From: Sulfuriferula sp041651255
Lineage (GTDB): Bacteria; Pseudomonadota; Gammaproteobacteria; Burkholderiales; Sulfuriferulaceae
NCBI GenBank assembly: GCA_041651255.1
Contig: JBAZJP010000002.1
Span: 207,076 to 271,075, forward strand
Length of the DNA: 64,000 bases
Reading direction: 5' to 3'
Part shown: piece after piece, positions 61,633 to 64,000 of the stretch
How positions within the stretch are numbered: position 1 is the stretch's first letter
Layout of the letters: each line of letters starts with the position of its first letter
Translations under genes and position numbers: made by a program
The notes under the pieces: generated by a model
Databases searched by the model: none
What the model saw: the letters and a program-made list of their open reading frames with translations, nothing else
What the model was told of the DNA's origin: nothing

Positions 61633-63198
61633 ATGGCACATCAGAAAATATTAATACTGGATTTCGGCTCGCAATACACCCAGCTGATAGCGCGCCGCGT
61701 GCGCGAAGCGAATGTGTATTGTGAATTACATTCGTTTGATGTGGATGCCGAATTCATACGACAATTTAATCCTGTTGGAATCATTTTGTCGGGCGGACCA
61801 TCTTCCGTGACTGAAGATGAAACCCCGCGTGCGCCACAGATAGTGTTTGAATTAGGCGTGCCCGTATTGGGTATCTGCTATGGCATGCAGACCATGGCGT
61901 CGCAACTGGGCGGCACGGTGGAAAACGCATTACATCGTGAATTTGGCTACGCAGAAGTGCGGGCGCAAGGCCACTCGGCATTATTGCGTGATATACAAGA
62001 TCGCGTTAATGAACAAGGTCATGGTTTGTTAGACGTATGGATGAGCCATGGCGATAAAGTGACTGCCCTGCCTGACGGTTTCAAGGTGATAGCCAGCAAT
62101 GCCGCGACAGCAATTGCTGGTATGGCAGATGAAGCACGCCGGTTTTATGCCTTGCAATTCCACCCGGAAGTCACCCATAGCAAACAAGGTAAAGCGATTA
62201 TTGCGCGTTTTGTACACGACATTTGCGGCGCAGCGGCAGATTGGACCATGCCAAATTATGTTGATGAAGCTATTGCGCGGGTGCGTGAGCAGGTCGGTAA
62301 TGACGAGGTGATACTTGGTTTGTCGGGAGGTGTCGACTCGTCGGTTGTTGCAGCGCTGTTGCATAAGGCGATAGGTGATCAATTAACCTGTGTGTTTGTC
62401 GATAATGGTCTGTTGCGCTTGAACGAAGCAGAGCAGGTGATGGAAACGTTTGCGCGCAATCTGGGCGTAAAAGTTATACATGTTGATGCCAGTGCCGAAT
62501 TTATGAAGCATCTGGCTGGTGTGACTGACCCTGAGAAAAAACGTAAGATTATCGGGCGTGAATTCGTCGAGGTGTTCCAGCGTGAATCAGCGAAGTTGCC
62601 AAATGCGAAATGGTTGGCACAAGGCACAATTTATCCTGACGTAATTGAATCAGCCGGGGCAAAAACCAAAAAAGCCCACGCTATCAAGTCGCATCACAAT
62701 GTGGGCGGTTTGCCTGATACGCTGCATTTGAAATTGTTAGAGCCACTGCGTGAACTGTTCAAGGATGAAGTGCGTGAATTGGGCGTGGCGTTAGGTTTGC
62801 CGCATGAGATGGTCTATCGCCATCCGTTCCCAGGTCCAGGTTTGGGCGTGCGCATTTTGGGTGAAGTGAAGCCTGAATTTGCTGATTTGCTGCGTCGCGC
62901 CGATGCGATTTTTATCGAAGAGTTGCGTGCAAGTGGCTGGTATGAAAAGACTTCTCAGGCTTTCGCGGTATTCCTGCCGGTGAAATCGGTCGGTGTGATG
63001 GGTGATGGGCGTACCTATGAATATGTGGTGGCACTGCGTGCAATACAAACGCAAGATTTCATGACTGCGCATTGGGCTGAGCTGCCATATAGCCTGCTCG
63101 GTAAAGTATCTAACCGTATCATCAATGAAGTGCGTGGTATTAACCGTGTCGTTTACGACATTTCAGGCAAGCCGCCAGCAACGATTGAGTGGGAATAA
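61633..63198 (+). CDS. guaA: GMP synthase GuaA
   Basis: A 521-residue glutamine-hydrolysing GMP synthase. The GATase domain has the catalytic cysteine in LGICYGMQTM near 87 and histidine/glutamate in LQFHPEVTHS near 175. The ATP pyrophosphatase domain has LSGGVDSSVVA near 235, and the dimer domain closes with GKPPATIEWE. The ATG at 61633 is chosen; the frame runs back to 61603, but that is inside the terminator loop. Confidence 0.97.
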   Translation: MAHQKILILDFGSQYTQLIARRVREANVYCELHSFDVDAEFIRQFNPVGIILSGGPSSVTEDETPRAPQIVFELGVPVLGICYGMQTMASQLGGTVENALHREFGYAEVRAQGHSALLRDIQDRVNEQGHGLLDVWMSHGDKVTALPDGFKVIASNAATAIAGMADEARRFYALQFHPEVTHSKQGKAIIARFVHDICGAAADWTMPNYVDEAIARVREQVGNDEVILGLSGGVDSSVVAALLHKAIGDQLTCVFVDNGLLRLNEAEQVMETFARNLGVKVIHVDASAEFMKHLAGVTDPEKKRKIIGREFVEVFQRESAKLPNAKWLAQGTIYPDVIESAGAKTKKAHAIKSHHNVGGLPDTLHLKLLEPLRELFKDEVRELGVALGLPHEMVYRHPFPGPGLGVRILGEVKPEFADLLRRADAIFIEELRASGWYEKTSQAFAVFLPVKSVGVMGDGRTYEYVVALRAIQTQDFMTAHWAELPYSLLGKVSNRIINEVRGINRVVYDISGKPPATIEWE

Positions 63199-63205
63199 TT
63201 AGGTT

Positions 63206-63244
63206 TGCACCAAACATCGAGTTTGGTATCTGTTGTTTGGTGCA
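63206..63244 (+). other. Inverted repeat after guaA with two possible foldings
   Basis: TGCACCAAACA (63206-63216) pairs perfectly with TGTTTGGTGCA (63234-63244) over a 17-nt loop. The inner ACCAAAC can instead pair with GTTTGGT at 63221-63227 in a 7-bp hairpin with loop ATCGA. No T-run follows. It is the probable 3' end of guaA mRNA. Confidence 0.55.
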
Positions 63245-63324
63245 TGCATAAGGTAATACCCTGCAAATAATTGCATTTAAAAGTGGGATTTTCTTAAATC
63301 GAGATGGATCCTATGGGTGATAAG

Positions 63325-63912
63325 TTATTGTTCGACCCGACTGAATTTGGCCCAAGTTTCTTTTTTGCCAAAAAGGGGTATCGCGAGTATCACGTCAGCA
63401 TGGTAATTCTGCAGTTTGGCAATCAAAGCGTGATCATGCGACATGGAAAAGTAAACGTTTTTCTGCGACCCACCTAGCCCGAGATTCGGCACTGACCAAT
63501 ATTTTTCATTAATTTGCGTACATGCTAGAGTCTGCTTGACACAAAAACAGCCCGCAAGCTCATGTCGGTCAGCGAGATTACCATCAGGAACGACAGTGAG
63601 GGTAATGAAGGCATCTCCGTTTTGATCCAGCTTGCGTGTATGAACACTCAGTGCAACAGTTCGTGCACTACTGCGCAGATTCAGTACTGATGTTAATAAC
63701 AAAGGCTGAGTCACACCATTAGCCACAGTGGTGATTCCCTCATTCAGATAATTACCTTCCAGTGATTTACATTCCGAGCCTAGTACTGAAATATTACCCC
63801 AACTGAGCGGGTAATCCTTGTCTGTCGTCAACGGCGCATGAACTGTGACGCATCCCTGAGAGATTAATGCAGTCATAAGCAAGACAACTATTTGGCGCCA
63901 TTGTTGATTCAT
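63325..63912 (-). CDS. Hypothetical lipoprotein
   Basis: A 195-residue protein with a signal peptide and lipobox-like ISQGC (Cys at about 21). Later cysteines occur at SECKSLEG and in GCFCVKQTLAC, possibly disulfide-forming. The mature part is beta-rich (TVALSVHTRKLDQNGDAFIT). I do not recognise the family. It converges on guaA with 126 bp between and appears to be a single gene. The upstream 88 bp to the window edge show nothing to name. Confidence 0.75.
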   Translation of the reverse strand: MNQQWRQIVVLLMTALISQGCVTVHAPLTTDKDYPLSWGNISVLGSECKSLEGNYLNEGITTVANGVTQPLLLTSVLNLRSSARTVALSVHTRKLDQNGDAFITLTVVPDGNLADRHELAGCFCVKQTLACTQINEKYWSVPNLGLGGSQKNVYFSMSHDHALIAKLQNYHADVILAIPLFGKKETWAKFSRVEQ

Positions 63913-64000
63913 TCCGGATACCTAGCGTGTTAGTTAACTGGTATGGCAGTTTATATCGATAGATAGCGCATAACGACACTTATTATCTTGCTGTGTATGC

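Noticed and set aside
1..64000. tRNA, rRNA, CRISPR array, insertion sequence or prophage
   Set aside because: None of the gaps holds a cloverleaf, repeat-spacer pattern, transposase or integrase signature.

Overview
The window looks like the chromosome of a chemolithoautotrophic betaproteobacterium, probably a sulfur-oxidising or related member of the Nitrosomonadales. The reasons are a form I RuBisCO operon with its own CbbR and CbbQO activase, a second CbbQO set, an Acidithiobacillus-type glutamate-cysteine ligase, a YeeE/TsuA-like sulfur-compound permease, FlhDC-controlled motility genes, and a betaproteobacterial partial PTS (EIIA-Man, HPr, EI). No rRNA, tRNA, CRISPR array or insertion sequence was seen. 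The species cannot be fixed from sequence reading alone.

Layout. 1-6.7 kb: the edge of an unknown minus-strand gene, then a plus-strand run of a small helical protein, CbbQ, the two Entner-Doudoroff enzymes Eda and Edd, and CbbO. No RuBisCO lies next to this activase set. 6.7-8.4 kb: smpB, ratA, ratB and a small lipoprotein. 8.6-16.5 kb: cbbR divergent from cbbL-cbbS-cbbQ-cbbO plus a small coupled gene, an unknown gene and a class II aldolase. 16.6-18.2 kb: an isolated SEC-C protein of accessory character. 18.2-30.5 kb: dinG-like helicase, lplT, a LysR / pseudo-amidotransferase / unknown / arsR / arsB cluster, a PEBP protein, an outer-membrane barrel, a methyltransferase and an aminotransferase. 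30.5-37.3 kb: uvrB, comEC, relA and a small S4 RNA-binding protein.

37.3-42.9 kb: a 588-bp AT-rich palindromic control region, then flhD, flhC, a membrane methyltransferase, motA, motB and a YeeE-type permease. 43-52.3 kb: a cupin with an apparent 1-nt frameshift, psiE, panD, darP, pmbA, TRAP dctQM, trmL, gshA, gshB and apbE. 52.3-54.7 kb: EIIA, HPr and EI of a regulatory PTS. 54.7-57.4 kb: the most interesting locus, a three-gene operon divergent from a Dnr/Fnr-type regulator. The operon encodes a 4-TM heme-copper-like protein, a GcvH-like lipoyl protein ending in CMRC, and a thioredoxin fused to a second 4-TM module. A textbook Fnr/Dnr box lies between the divergent genes at class II spacing from a -10 element. 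57.4-64 kb: pgm, a RIO-type kinase, guaB, guaA and a lipoprotein.

How it fits together. The centre of metabolism is the Calvin cycle: RuBisCO, its remodelling motor and an aldolase. Hexose breakdown (Edd, Eda, Pgm) is attached to it, and PTS and (p)ppGpp signalling, thiol synthesis and motility control lie around it. The Dnr-controlled cassette is probably a response to nitrogen oxides or low oxygen; its biochemical job is not known to me.
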